DNA of 64,000 bases from Polytrichum commune. Its lineage: Eukaryota > Streptophyta > Polytrichopsida > Polytrichales > Polytrichaceae. Positions 34,285 to 47,250 of this stretch are shown here, piece by piece. The translations under genes were made by a program, and so were the position numbers. Position 1 is the stretch's first letter. Every line of letters starts with the position of its first letter. The DNA lies in contig OX485803.1 of assembly GCA_950295325.1 (NCBI GenBank), forward strand, positions 34,857,554-34,921,553, written 5' to 3'. Under the pieces are notes generated by a model. It did not search any database, had not been told where the DNA came from, and was given only the letters and a program-made list of their open reading frames with translations.

Positions 34285-37090
34285 CAACGTATGACTTCGA
34301 TCTCCTTGCCCCCCAGACACACACACACTCTCCACGCCACAACCACCCCTGGCTTCCACTTTTTGGAGTGAGCCTCTCCTGCAACGTCAAGGCAAATGTG
34401 GGCCTTCTTTGTATGCAGCCCTTCCCTCTTAGTTAACCCCCTCAACGCGCCAAGGTGGACGTGCTTTGTCCGGCCAATCACGGGTGTCCCACAACGCTAG
34501 CATACAATTTTATGTTATAATACTTTTGCTTTGGGACGTCTGGATGGTAGGGAGTTTTGTGTGGACGGGTTGGTAACTCTACGAAGTTGTTGTCATCCAT
34601 GTAGTCATACCTACCATACGGAGTGTTGGTTTTCTTTACGTAGATTATGAATTGGGTTGGATTGTTTAGACGATTTTGGGGCAATTTCGCTTTGGTCTTT
34701 AGGGGTCAGTTGGCCACGTACGTTTGAGTGGTACATGGTTAGTCTCGTGGTTTTAAACAAGAAAACGGTAGAACCGTGAGGCTCTGTCTTTTACTATGAA
34801 AGACTACAATTGTAGTTGTCCACTTTGCTCATGCCAATCCATGGTTATTCACTATACCAAACCTTTCTTGGATTTTGGGCACCTTCTTCTCAAATGCGGG
34901 TCAAGAAGTAAAGCTACTCATTTATCACTCAAATTTTTTTAAATGAATAATCCATAATTGCCGAAATAACTATAGTTAACTAGATTTCTTTCAATGCATT
35001 TTAGGGAGAAATTATATATATTTTTATATATAGAGAGAGAGTCCACATTAAATAAAGTGGACCAAAAATAACAAGAACAAGTAACATCCAAGTGTGAACG
35101 CAAAGTGGTTAGGAAACTTGCTCTTGAAACGAAGAAGTTGATGCATAGTGTCTGTCCTATAGACAGAGCCAACAAACACCCAAAAAACACAAAAATGTTA
35201 TGATGAGATTGAACTTTGTGTTCAAAATATGTCCACCATTTTAGGTGCACCAGTTCATACACACTCTCCATGTCATCATCACCATGATTTTCACATTCAA
35301 GAGCACATGGTGTTAAGGTAAGTTGGTTTCATATGTTCAGTAGGACTCTTAATCGGATAGCTATGTTTTAGAGGCTTATGGCCAATTGAGGGGATTATTG
35401 TGAACTCTTCAAGAGAAAGAGAGAACCTTGGCTTTCACCTCTTATGTCTTTCACATTTCAATTTCTAGTTTTCAAACTCAAAATGACAATCTTTGTGATC
35501 CATAATTGCTAACCCAATGAGACAATTCCCGATCCGCTCCAATGGTCACAAATGGAGTTTGCAATAACCACAACATATCCACATACCTTAAGTTGACCGA
35601 GCGAGAGAATCGAAAGGGCAATGTTGGTTAAATACATATAAGGCATTGCGGCCACTTCCAACTCCATGTGCAAATTAGCCATCAGGCATGATCGGAAATT
35701 TGTCTCATCATGTAAGCAATTGCAAATCACAAAGATTGTCATTACAAGTTTTAGAGACAACATTGAGATGCAAATATTATAGGAGGTCAACGTGGAGTTT
35801 TTCTTTCTAATGAAGTGATGACATGGACCCTCCATGTTATGTTAATAAATGTAGAATGGTTAATGTATTTTAGCACAAAGGCCAATCTCATTGTTGCACA
35901 CGTAGCTTTGGTGTCCGTTTTTAACTACGAGCCTTGTCATAGACCACTCAGATATAGGTGTACAATTAAAAAGAGTGACCACATGTGACATAAGGGGCCA
36001 CATACCTTAGTCTCTTTAACTACACAAAGCCACATATCTTAACTTCCAAAAAAAGAAAACGAAGAAGCACATGCACTAACTTCCGATAGCCTTCTTGGAC
36101 CAAGATTTGCAATGCCCATATGACTCATTTGTCCCCATTGAGAAGGCACATGCGTAAGGAGGAGGGGGGGGGGGGGGGGGGTAACACCTTTGTAGAGATA
36201 CGAACCACGTGAGACAAAGGACCGTTTTCAATGTATGTTATGAAGTAATGTACATATTCATGGGATTTTTTTCATGCTTCATGAATATTATAGGATTATG
36301 TATCTATATACATAACACCTTAGATTCTTCCAAGACTTCTATTATTTTAACTCTAAGATATTAGTTAGAGCTTTATCTTATGTTTTACAAACATTTCATT
36401 CTTTTTTTCTCTCTCTCTCTAGTGGAATGTTGTCTACACCCTTATAAAGTAAGTTAGTCTAATATGTATAGGTATAAGGGGACCAATCTACAACCTATCT
36501 AGGGTAAGAATGTTATTTTATTGTTTATTTATAGGTTTTAGCTTTACTCATGTTATATTTTTTCAAGGAGACAATCAAAATATAGTCACAAGTCATAAGG
36601 ATGATCGATATACTAAGTATGTGTTTGCATATAAGGGCAATCATATTACATATTTAAATCCTACTATGATCTTCGACCATTTCTAAAATACAGTTATGGA
36701 TGAGTTGGTTTTAGACACAATCACTTTTGACACAATCACCTGCGAATGAAAGTATGTAGCTCAATTACATGTTATTATGCATGTTGAGACACAAATGAGA
36801 CCTTGAAAATGCTTAGGAGTTAAGGTATGTGAGCCCATAAAAAACACTTTCTTAGACTATTACATGGAAAGTGCAACCCTCTTTGATTATTATCTCTAAA
36901 TAAATAGGCGTGTTGCAACTAAGAATTTTCTGACCAAGTGCACAATGAGTGTCCATTTTAGGTTCACATACCTTATTGAGAACGGGCCCCTTCCATTACG
37001 AAGGTTGTATCGAACCGAATGTTGAGACTAAAATGTTCTTATTTAAATCACGAGTGCAACTTGTCGGCTTGCATGAAGGAATCAACAATA
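34285..37090. other. Intergenic, AT-rich; poly-G tract
   Basis: G x18 at 36164-36181. No ORF above 110 codons and none with a domain; no TIR pair found. Confidence 0.35.
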
Positions 37091-37094
37091 TCCG

Positions 37095-37745
37095 CTCCAA
37101 ACAATGAGCGGGGAGAACCGCCCGCTAAGGTAGGGGTGGCTATTTCCGTCCAAATTTCAGATGTGCCTAGTTGGGATGTTGAATTTTTTTTTATATAAAT
37201 TTTGAGCGGTCCGCAAAGCTGGTGCAAGAACAACTATGAAAAAATCAAAAATTTCCAGCATGTTTATGATTTCCTACAAAATTTTAAAGGAAACCTTGTA
37301 GAGTGACCAACACTCGCACATAGGGTACGTGGTATATCCACAGGGTGGATTTCTAAAACCGACCGCTGGCCGCATTAAACCGACCGTTGGTAGCCAATGA
37401 AATGCTGGCATCGCTATGAACGGTAAAAGCACCTTGATAGGTGCTTTTGTAAACCCAGGTAAAAGCACCAAAAAAGGTGCTTCCGACATAGGGGTCGACT
37501 TTAGGACCCGCACGGAAATTGCCACCCCTACCTTAGTCGCCGGTGAACCGGTTGGGTTTTGAGAAATAACCGGTTGAAGTTCAAGACTTTAGGAGAATTT
37601 ACCGATTCTTTTAGATGGATTTAGAGAACATTCCCCCGCTTTAATAAGAGAAATCGAAAGATGTCAACATGTACCGGTTGGACTTGGAAACACTAGGATC
37701 TCGACTGATTTTGCCCAAAACATTCCCCGGACACTCGTCCCAAAG
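37095..37745 (+). repeat. Dispersed repeat C, copy 2, interrupted by a MITE
   Basis: GGGGAGAACCGCCCGCT (37110) and AACCGGTTGGGTTTTGAGAA (37547) follow copy 1 (7065-7280) in order and orientation, separated here by the family I element at 37129-37532. Confidence 0.75.
37129..37532. mobile_element. MITE, family I, copy 2 (404 bp)
   Basis: GGTAGGGGTGGCTATTTCCG at the left, CGGAAATTGCCACCCCTACC at the right, bounded by TAA and TTA as in the 21.3-kb copy. Interior holds two small palindromes made of AAAAGCACC and GGTGCTT (37425-37485). Confidence 0.85.
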
Positions 37746-37749
37746 ACCT

Positions 37750-38335
37750 TACATAGGAAATAATGTCTTTATGGCATCTTGACTTTCAAAGTCGTATCTA
37801 AATCAGAGAACGTCAAAAAAAAACTTGTGCAAACATGATTACGGTGAATTTCTCATCGATTTTGGGTCATGCCAAATTATGTTGTATCTTGCCCTATATA
37901 AGCACAAGTAAACTTGGAAGTGTTCCAATTAATAGTTGCATTTGCACTCGACACCTTGTGCTAACGTATGTAAATTTTGTGTGGCCACTTTTCTTAACCG
38001 AACACTTGTAGGTGAGTGGTGTATGGCAAGGCTTGTATTTAAGAATGAACATCAAAAGAACGCATGCTGAAACGAGCATGGACTTTGTGCTCAAGTGCAT
38101 GAAGCATTGCATGTGCATTAGCTAAAACATTTGGAAAGGCACCAGTTATCACTTCAAAAAATAGAGAATTTTCACTTGAACATATGCCAAGGTTTGAAAT
38201 GCCAAGACTTAAGGTCCACGATTGTTGATTGGATGAGACATATGTGGAGTTGAAAGTGTGCACAACAAGGCCACATCGTATACCTTAATGTATGTGAGGG
38301 AAATCGAAATACTTTGTTGGTTGCTTCACCCATCC
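37750..38335. other. Intergenic, nothing recognised
   Basis: Short ORFs only. Confidence 0.35.
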
Positions 38336-38340
38336 GGATT

Positions 38341-38785
38341 GAGAGGGGGAGAAAATTATCCCATAAAAACATACTTCTCATCAGTCCAACATACAAAGCT
38401 TGAAAGAAAATGCAACTTGAGGGTTACTACACTACTATGATATTTAGTGTCACCTACTATTTGGAGTTACATGATGCTGTATCTTTTAACTATTGATGTA
38501 ACTTTTTTCACCAGGTAAAGTTGTTGATGTTTAATGTCCAAACAACCAATTTGACCTTGTTGGCATGAATTGAGATAAACAACAACAACAATAATAAATG
38601 ACATTCAATTCAATATCTAGTGCAGTTATAATTGATTGGACACTGAAAATAGCTTCAAAAAACCCCAAATTAGTATGGTCAGAGTTGATTAAAAATGAAT
38701 CAACCACAACCTCATAAGAAATCGAGTTTTTTGAGGCTATTGGATGGATGAGAGGTACGCTAGTATGCAATAGTTCCCTCTCTCT
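38341..38785. mobile_element. MITE, family B, copy 2, interrupted by an E-like element
   Basis: Left arm GAGAGGGGGAGAAAATTATC...ACTTCTCATCAGTCCAAC; right arm GGATGGATGAGAGGTACGCT...AGTTCCCTCTC. An E-type stretch (TATGATATTTAGTGTCACCT at 38436 to ATGACATTCAATTCAATATC at about 38620) sits between the arms and explains the larger size. Confidence 0.6.
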
Positions 38786-38799
38786 CCCCCCCCCCCCCA

Positions 38800-39945
38800 C
38801 CCCAACTATATAGCAAAGTAACAATCCACAAAGTGTTTTTTTATACATTCTTTGAAATCTGGGAACCGAAAGCCTGGCCCCGGTATGTAGGGATGCAGTG
38901 GTACCCACGATGAAAGAACACCCGTCTATTTGTTGTTCCCCATAGTACAATCGGCTTTGAATGGAAAAAGTCCTCACTTCTTGAGGTGTTGCTTTCCCTA
39001 TCAATTCCTCCCCAAATTCTCTATCTACACGACCCCCCCCCCCTCTTTCCTTTTTCTCTTATCCTTCCCGAAGTGTATGTTATGTCTTGGAGCGGCCCTC
39101 GTATGTATAAAAGGATTAGGGCTTTGGGGGGTGGAGGGTGGAGGGTGGAGGGTTGTGGTAGTTTAGTTAAGTTTAGAACCCCGTGCGGGCGCTCGTGAAG
39201 CTCGTAAGGCGCCGGGTGGAGTGAGGATCACTCGAGCGATGATTTGATCCCGATTTGACGCAACTACTTATGCGTTGTGGGGTTCACTTCATCCCAAGCC
39301 TCGTTGGCCCCACTAAGTCCCGGAGGCTAAGAGAAGCGAGAGGGAAAGGCTTTTTTAGGGTTTGGAGGGAAAGGGGGGGGGGGGATCCACGGCATATTGA
39401 CGTTGCGCTAAAAGGTGTGAGAAAACATCCCTCGCGTACACGCCTACGAGTTACATGTGGCGGATGGTATTCCTCTCTCCCCACCGGGGTTGGTTGCAAA
39501 AAGGGGGAAAGAAAATGTGCTTGGTAACTAAACGACTTCAACTTCGATGGGTTACCTACCTTCCTAGACATGGGTGAAGGTGAACCTCCTACATGCCATT
39601 ACCGTAACAATTTGAAGCACGTGTTTTTTTTTTATCTAGTTTCCATGATTGTCATCACTATCCTTCATCACTATGTTGGTTGCATAAATGGTACCTCCAA
39701 ATTCAACTAGACAACCTTGGCTTTGAGATCTTCGGTTTTGAATTTTTGCATACAAATCGACATGGGAGGTAGGATGAAGGGCTCCATTTCAACATCATCA
39801 TAGGCTTACCCTTGTAACCCTACTAATATGTAGCTACCATATGCATTTGTAGTGTATGGTTTTACTTGAGGGAGCACACGGCCATTGGTCACATGTCGCG
39901 AGATTCAAGGTCACGACCCCCACACATGTGGATGGAGGGCCGTTG
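38800..39945. other. Intergenic, poly-C/poly-G tracts
   Basis: C x11 at 39033-39043, G x12 at 39373-39384 and a GGTGGAG short tandem run (39130-39151). No supported gene. Confidence 0.35.
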
Positions 39946-39949
39946 ATCT

Positions 39950-41035
39950 CATGAATCTAACGATGAATCATGCCCCCCCTTGAAGTCGACTCGGGCTTAC
40001 GATGATCCCCCCTTGTTGGCTATCCGGTCCGTTGCATGGCGAGATCGGGAAAGTCCAAAGCTCATGAAATCTTGTGGTCTACTAACCATGAACTCGAAAA
40101 TGAACCGAATTAGAATGTCGGGATCAGCATGTGCCAAGGGGCTCCATCCCCTCGCGAGTGTTGAATAAATGCAACCCAAAAGGTCGAGGATGGACCACCC
40201 CCGGGAAGAAGGTCCAACAAGTACCACAACTAGTACACCACATTACGTGACGAGCCTTTGAACCAATTTTGGGATTTTGTGGAGGGGTTTGCACGGGGAG
40301 TAAGTACCCCAACTACATGCCCCGCTCCCCACGGTAAGTAATGTAATAGGGAAGCATTGAACATGGTCAAGCCCATGCAAAGTACATCACATGGTAACAA
40401 CACCCGGGGGCACTCTTGAAAGAAGGAAAGAAGGAAAGAAACCAAGCACCACGGGTGGCACGGTCTCGTGTTTTGGAACGTTGCGGAATGACTTGCCACA
40501 CTTGAGCCCTTGCAAAATCGGAGGTTGGTATTTGGACGACGGCAATATCATAGGCTTCATCAACTTCGTGTCTTCTTCCAATCTACTTTGCATGGAGGAA
40601 GAAAGAATGCCCATAGCAACCATGGTACCCGACTACTTGTATTCTCAATTGCCATAGCAACTAGGGTTTGGAAGATCGCGAGACATTGTGAAAACTTTCA
40701 TCCAATCGTCGGCGGTGACATTTTCCTCGATGTTTCGAAGATGTTCTTTTCTTTTCGATGTATTCCATGTGACCACCTACTTGGAAGGCAACCAAAGTAT
40801 GGTGAATTATGGTGATCATGGTATAAATCGACCAAAACGTACCAAGGATTGTGGAAATTTGTCTATAATATGTGGTCACATTTGGAAGGAGGAAAACCCA
40901 AGTTTTACATACCTTTGTTTATGGAACGTCATGTCTTCAATGCTAGGATGTCAATAGATGACAATACTTTAAATTTGAAAACAAGTGGGGAAAAAAATCG
41001 GAGGTGGATATTTGACATGATATTCTACAAGTAAG
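39950..41035 (+). pseudogene. Coding-like scrap with a YLDDG motif; possible reverse-transcriptase relic
   Basis: On the plus strand 40391-40654 reads LRNDLPHLSPCKIGGWYLDD then GNIIG (Y at 40529), matching the WYLDDG-x-(I/V)(I/V)G pattern around the catalytic aspartates of some non-LTR-type reverse transcriptases. The flanking sequence does not continue convincingly as RT, no QGDPLG block was found upstream, and minus-strand frames are also open, so this may be chance. Confidence 0.25.
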
Positions 41036-41254
41036 TATGATGTTTGGATGGATAAAGAAGGCTTTCATAAAGTCGTACTCCGTGAACGAATGCCAATATA
41101 TAGATACAATGTATATTTTAGAATAAAATAACATTCAAATCTCTTGTTGCCATCGCTCTTAGAGATTGCAAAACTTGCTTATAATCTTGATCATGGTAGA
41201 CAAATTCTAACTAGGTTGTTGTAGTCACCCCAAGTTCATGCAAAACACATTGAG

Positions 41255-41455
41255 TAGTCCTATTAGTGTGGGTTATCACTTGAGTCACATGTTGTTGTAA
41301 ATATATTATTTTTTAATAAATAAAACTGAGATTTTTTTTACCAAGTTATTTCATGTTCCTTGATGTGCATGTTAGTCGTGTTTTTAAACTATGAATCCCA
41401 GCATGAAGTTATAGAAACATGTAACTCCAAATGGTAACCCACACTTAAACAAAGT
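41255..41455. mobile_element. MITE, family G, copy 3 (about 201 bp)
   Basis: ATTAGTGTGGGTTATCACTT at the left and AACTCCAAATGGTAACCCAC at the right, with ACATGT on both sides internally. Uninterrupted counterpart of 23005-23482. Confidence 0.75.
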
Positions 41456-41814
41456 ATTTAGTGTGGTGAGCAACTCCCCCCCCCCCAAACCAAAAAACTA
41501 TATTTTACAAAAGAAAAGATGCCTCTAGATTTCTTCTCGAGTCAAAAGAATATTTTGTCAACAAATCCCAACTTTGAAGCAAGATTGCATCCAATTATGA
41601 ATGATTGGCATTTTTTGGGTTCAATTTGGTAATAAATATACAGTTGGAAGGTCAACCCCAACTTATTATGTTCAAGTACACATACATACAAGAAATTGCA
41701 TGAATTTTCTACCATGTTAATCAAGAAGCCATCCATTAAGAACATAGCCTTGAATTTTATGTTAATTATAAAGTACATTTAGGGTTTGATTCAAGTGGCT
41801 AAAAGCACGCCTTG

Positions 41815-42120
41815 CATAGCATGTTCAAGTTAATGACTTGAGCACCTATGCCATGCATTAAAGAATGACAAGCATGAGATTTTCAAATAAAATGAAATCC
41901 AATTAAGACATGCAAACTGATACATCCATGTGTTGTTTTAGATGCCTTGCTCTTCATTTTGGATTTGTATATATAAGTGAAAATAAATTTGAACCCCCTA
42001 AAGACTTGGGGGTTTAAGGCTAAGTCAAAATTATATTACAAAGTATGAATTAGAGACTTTGCTTGATGTTGACACATTGGAGAAAGTTGTAGAGAGTGAA
42101 TTTTGGACCAATCCATACAA
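41815..42120 (+). repeat. Long direct repeat, first copy (about 300 bp)
   Basis: AGTTAATGACTTGAGCACCT, GAGATTTTCAAATAAAATGA, CATGTGTTGTTTTAGATGCC and GTGAATTTTGGACCA recur in order at 43170-43465, about 1.35 kb downstream. Roughly 80-85% alike. The arrangement recalls terminal direct repeats, but no TG...CA ends or primer-binding site were recognised. Confidence 0.75.
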
Positions 42121-43065
42121 TTATGACAAAGATCATTTACTTTTGATCTCCAACAAATCATGTTAGAAGACTTTATCTTCAAAAACAATATTAAAAGTCT
42201 ACGATGTTTACAATAACTTGATATTTATTTCGATCGGCTAGAAGTATGAGTCTCATAACTTGGTGGAAAATGTCAAAAATATTCATGTCAATAACCTTGT
42301 TACTTTCTTCAAACAATCGCTATTGTAACAAAAAAGACATTTAAAGAGGTCCAACCACTACAAGGTCCATATCTTAGAGTTATTAACATATAATCTGATC
42401 AAGTTGGTATGGAAGGTGTAGGGCTTCATTAGTTCAAAGTGCAAGAATAACAAAACTAAGAAGAAAAAAAGTTGCATCAAGAAATAATTATTTGGAACGC
42501 ACTCGTAACTATATTTTGGTGGCTTCTTAGGCATTTAGAGGTTAACCTACATTATTGACCAAGTCAAGAGACTATTGGGTGAAACCTTAATATCATTGCT
42601 TTATCTTTATAATGTAATTTGTTTTCATTCATGTCATATGTTCATTTTATAGAACATTCACGTAACATTTATGTTCCATTTCTTTAAGAAAGATTACCAA
42701 CTCTATAGACACGTCAATATCATAGTTAATCACACTAATTGTCACGTCATTGTAATTGGAAGGTTACAATATATCAATAAATTGGAATAGTTGCATTTCA
42801 AAAACTCATAAACAAGGAACATATGAGAAAATGTCGAGTGACTAAACACATCACCTACCAAGGGGGAGGTGGAGGGTGAAGAAGTTCATAACTATGGTAA
42901 ACCCCAAATTTTCTTATTACTAGCCAACTTAACCCCTATTTGAAAGTCAAGGACCCTAAGTTAGTCCAATGAATCCAAACCAAGATGAACCATCAACCAC
43001 CCTACATGGGAAATGCTCTTATAATTACCCCCTTGATAGGTGTTAAAAAAGCAAACCGGAAAACA

Positions 43066-43590
43066 TTATTGGAAATACGGTTGTTGATCAAGTACAGTGG
43101 CCATGCAAAAATCGTGACTAATTATTATGTTTGGAATCATATAGTGTTTTGTATTATTGTGGTAGCTTTTCTAATGTCAAGTTAATGACATGGCACTTAT
43201 GCCACACATTAAAGGATGAAAAGCACGAGATTTTCAAATAAAATGAATTCCAACTTAGACATGCAAATTGATACAGCCATGTGTTGTTTTAGATGCCTCA
43301 CTATTCATCTTGGATTTGTATATATGACTAACAATATATTTTAACCCCTACAAACCCCGAGGGTTTTAGGTTGAGTAAAAAATGTATCATAAAATATGAA
43401 TTAGAAACTTTACTTGGAATTGACACATAAAAGAAAATTGTAGAGGGTGAATTTTGGACCATATCCATACGATTATTGGAAATGTGGTTGTCGATCAAGT
43501 ACGGGAACCATGCAAAAATCATGACTAACTATTGAATTTAGTGTCATATGGTTTTCTTTATCATTGTGGTAGCTTTTCTAATGACACTTC
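43066..43590 (+). repeat. Tandem duplication, period about 407 bp, containing the second long direct repeat
   Basis: ATTATTGGAAATACGGTTGT (43066) recurs as ATTATTGGAAATGTGGTTGT (43472), both followed by ATCAAGTAC, CATGCAAAAATC and a TTGTGGTAGCTTTTCTAATG block. The second copy of the 41.8-kb direct repeat (43170-43465) lies in the first unit. Confidence 0.75.
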
Positions 43591-43920
43591 ATTCTAAATA
43601 AATATACAAGTATTGTCATTGATGATTGAAATTTAGATGAAAAATCAATCGATAAGTGACAGTAATTGCAACAACACAATCTATAATACCCAAAAATTGT
43701 TACAATGAATAAAAAGAATAAGGTTAGGTTTACATTGAGTGTTCGTGACACTACACATGGCGGTTTACACTCAGTATTGACAAAAACAAATGGAATCGGT
43801 GACACTATTCAGTGTAGTGTATGGATCCATTTTGGGGGTGGTAAAGAAAGCAGTTGCTTAAATTTGTATAGGAACCCATTCTTTAGTGCGCGTCTGTGGA
43901 CAAGTCACGCCATATAGTTA

Positions 43921-44400
43921 GGGCCACTTCACACACGAGCCAAGAGCCGTGACCATGTAATTGTGAGATCCCCAAAGAAAAGTATCCAAAGGTCCTCCCA
44001 AGACACCTCCAAAATCATGTAGTGTGGTCACAGATTCACAACCAAATGCTATTTCAATGAATTTCTATACATGTGGGGTCCTCACACATGATAAAATAGA
44101 ATAGTTCAACAGGTGTGAGCATTCATAGTGCCATGGTCTCCTGGTTTTATGTTAGACCTATGTTCAAGAGGTGGTTTTTGAGAAGAGTCCAAGTGACCAT
44201 GGAACATGATCCATTCGATGCCATGTAGGGTGGATCAATCCATGTAGACTTTACATTCCATCTTGCATTCACATACTCCGTGGGTCTGGTCCCTCAAGCG
44301 TAGTGGGAAGTGAACTTGGACCGGCTCCGCCTTTTTCCACCAATGAGAGTGCTGGAAGTGGGAGGGGGCCGGGCTGTCAGTGGCGTGTGCGCAGTGGCCC
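43921..44400. mobile_element. MITE, family A, copy 2 (480 bp)
   Basis: Starts GGGCCACTTCACACACGAGC and ends GTGTGCGCAGTGGCCC. Flanks are TTA and TAA (one mismatch). Carries AGAGCCGTGACCATG near the left end as do copies 3 and 4. Confidence 0.8.
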
Positions 44401-44404
44401 TAAG

Positions 44405-44780
44405 TGAGGAGAAGGAGGGTAGGGTTAGGCTAGGGTAGGCTAGGGTAGGGGGACATTCAATGTGTATATTGAGGGTGAGTCCAAGGGAAAGGGGGAGTGA
44501 GGGCTAGGGTTTGGCATGAAAAGGGGAAGAGAAATGGAGACACAAGATTTGGGGGCTAAAAATAGGGGATAGTAGGACTAAAGAAAGGGGGAGGGGCTTA
44601 TGAAAGTGCGCTTTCGCTCCCAATTAATTCGCTCCTATGCTGCCCTTTTCCCTTCTCTTTAGGAGGCCAGTTTGGCGGCCACCCCTCTTTTGAGGGCTTG
44701 CCACCCCCTATTTCCGCTTCATGTCCCCCAATGCCTGCCCCCCCCCCCCCTCCAATTTCCATGTTCCAATTAGGTCACTC
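44405..44780. other. Intergenic, GC-richer, AGGGT-type runs and poly-C
   Basis: GGTTAGGCTAGGGTAGGCTA at about 44423 is an irregular short repeat; C x13 at 44738-44750. No gene. Confidence 0.4.
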
Positions 44781-44785
44781 CGAGG

Positions 44786-45215
44786 CTTTCCATACTTTTC
44801 CTTTTTCGAATTTGTTGGGGCGCGGCCTTCAACTTTGGTGGTCGTCACGTTGCCCAATCATTCCTTAACCCATTCTCTTAGGTGTTGTTTAGGGTTTCCA
44901 ACTTGGGACTTTGCCCCGGGCCAAGCTCAATCTCATAGGGTTAATAAGATGGGTATTCTTCAATGGTTGCTTTTCTACGACTAGCCCACTTTTCCTACCA
45001 TATGAAACATAACATACGAGTGCGTCTTTCCATACTTTTCCTTTTCACAAAATTGTTGGGGTGCGGCCGGCCTTCAACTTGTTAGTCATCGCATTGCCCA
45101 ATCCTTTCTTAATCCATTTATTTAGTTATTATCTAGGGTTTCCAACTTGGGACTTGCCCCAGGCCAAGCTCAATCGCATAGGGTTAAGATGGGTCTTCTT
45201 CAACACGTGGTTATT
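44786..45215 (+). repeat. Direct tandem duplication, period 240 bp
   Basis: CTTTCCATACTTTTCCTTTT (44787 and 45027) begins two units that also share GGGTTTCCAACTTGGGACTT and CCAAGCTCAATC..ATAGGG. About 85% alike. Short ORFs in the unit are not conserved between copies. Confidence 0.88.
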
Positions 45216-45219
45216 ACAA

Positions 45220-47245
45220 GATGGTTAGCGACTCCTCATCGAGGCCGTAGCCATGTTCTTTGTAATTTATTGTCGTATTCATCTACGAGCATCTTATTCA
45301 TTATCATAATTAGATGGATGGATTTCATTGTTCACTTAATCACATACCACTCAGATTTCATGCGTCCAATTAAGTTAAGTTACCCAATTAGGCACGTCTA
45401 CCTTATGGCACTTTTCAAACACATTTGGCCACATGGATATTGCGGTTTTGGAATAAATGGTGAGAATATGCAATTTGAGTAAGATGATATTGAATTGAGT
45501 AATAAAGTTATCGTATAGGCTCTTAATCAACCTCCAGATCAATTGGATGGATTTTGTTTCACAACACTTACCAAGGGGGGGGGGTGGATAGAAACATGCT
45601 CCCTATAGGTTTGTTGTTGTTTCATCCTAATTTAACTTCTATACTAATTCAGGGTATATAACCCCAACGTAGTGATTATTTTGGTGTTATAACCATTCTT
45701 AGATTCCACATAAAATTCAAAGTTTTCACCCTCCCCTCCGTAGGTGTTGTGAACTTTTACCCAAGTTGGCTACGAGGTGATTTTGAGAGCTAGTCAGTAA
45801 GAAGTCAACCGATCTTTTTTTAGGCTTAAATAACATGTTCATAGATTGCACCGGGCTATGAAAAGAATTGCTTTCTAGCTTGTCATACTTAGATTAGTTG
45901 ACCAAAATAACATTGTATAGGTTGATACAAGCTTTGTGATGGTGGCTTCCATATACATGCCCTATTCTAGACCCTAAATTATTTAAAAGTTTGCGGGATT
46001 AACAGAGAAGGTCCAAGAATTTTCAATCAACTTCCAAAATTAAGGTCCAACACAAGAACGAGTGCTCAATAGAAGAAGAAAAAGCTTACTGGCCTAAGTG
46101 ACCAAGTATTTGTCACATTGGTTTCCAATGGGAAAGAGTCTTCATACAAGTGCAGGCAAGAAGACCAAGCAATGAAGGAGGCGTGGGAGGGGCATGGCCT
46201 AGCTGAATGAAGAGCTTGAGCAAGCGAAGAGGCTCTTCATTCATGTTTGCTCCCAAGGCATCCGACAATGCCATTTTTTGGTTGTTCATGTTTTTCAAGA
46301 TGGGAAATATGCATCTAAGGTAATCCCCATCGGAGTCAAATTCCTATGAGACACTATGTTGAGAAATAGGAGGAGCATTTCTATATTTATCCTTGCTTTA
46401 TTAAGTGTGCCTTTGAGGTTGACCACAAATTTGTGAGATGCTGCCCATGGGATGAGTTCCTCATATCACTCATAGCACATGCTTTCATCAAGTAGTTAGA
46501 AAATTCATTATATACATGCAAACCAAATATATTTATCATGTATAAGTACATTTTAAGCATCTGAAAAAATAGTCATTTATGAATATATCATTCTCAATCA
46601 TCTCTGTATATATGACTCAATTTCATTATTATAAACATCACAATATTATTTGTATGTTTTCTATTATATATCTTCAATACTTAAAAATGATAACATTGTA
46701 GATGACAACTCTTAGTGAAGCAAGCATGAATGAACGTTGAAGAGCCTCTTCACATGCATGCTACCATGTACCATGTTTAAGGGTGGGCCTCAACTCGGGG
46801 GGGTAGTCATTGGTTGGAGTAGCAATATACGTGCGAACAAATGATAGGGTATTTTAAAAACATGGGGGCTAAAAATTATAAATGGACTTAAGAGTAATAC
46901 AGGGTATCAAAAATGGCATTGGACATCTTTAAAGTACTATAGGGTATGGAATAATAGGTAATTTGGAATTATAAGTAATGCAAGCCATTTTTCTATTAAC
47001 CCAAAGTAGAATTTTACATAATGATAGCATGTGAAAAAAAAAAAAAAATTGAAAGTAATACCCCCTATAAAATAGTGGTTGTTCGCACCTATATCCTTAA
47101 CTTTTTAACACATTGCCCCCCCCCCCCCGAGGCCCTCAACTAGTGACAAGTAACCAATCAACTATATAACCTGTAGGTGGGGGGAGGTGGGGAAGGATTC
47201 GATTGGGAGGGTGTGTGAGTGCTATTCTAGTAGTGCCTCAATATA
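45220..47245. other. Intergenic; small hairpin, otherwise nothing
   Basis: TGAATGAAGAGC and its exact complement bracket a 15-nt loop at 46204-46242. C x13 at 47116-47128. No gene recognised. Confidence 0.35.
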
Positions 47246-47250
47246 GGCCA

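Noticed and set aside
39160-39250. Structured-RNA or tRNA-like GC-rich segment (GCGGGCGCTCGTGAAGCTCG)
   Set aside because: No cloverleaf, A-box/B-box pair or known RNA could be fitted.
41815-43465. Typical LTR retrotransposon
   Set aside because: Direct repeats exist, but no TG...CA ends, primer-binding site, polypurine tract or gag-pol similarity was seen.
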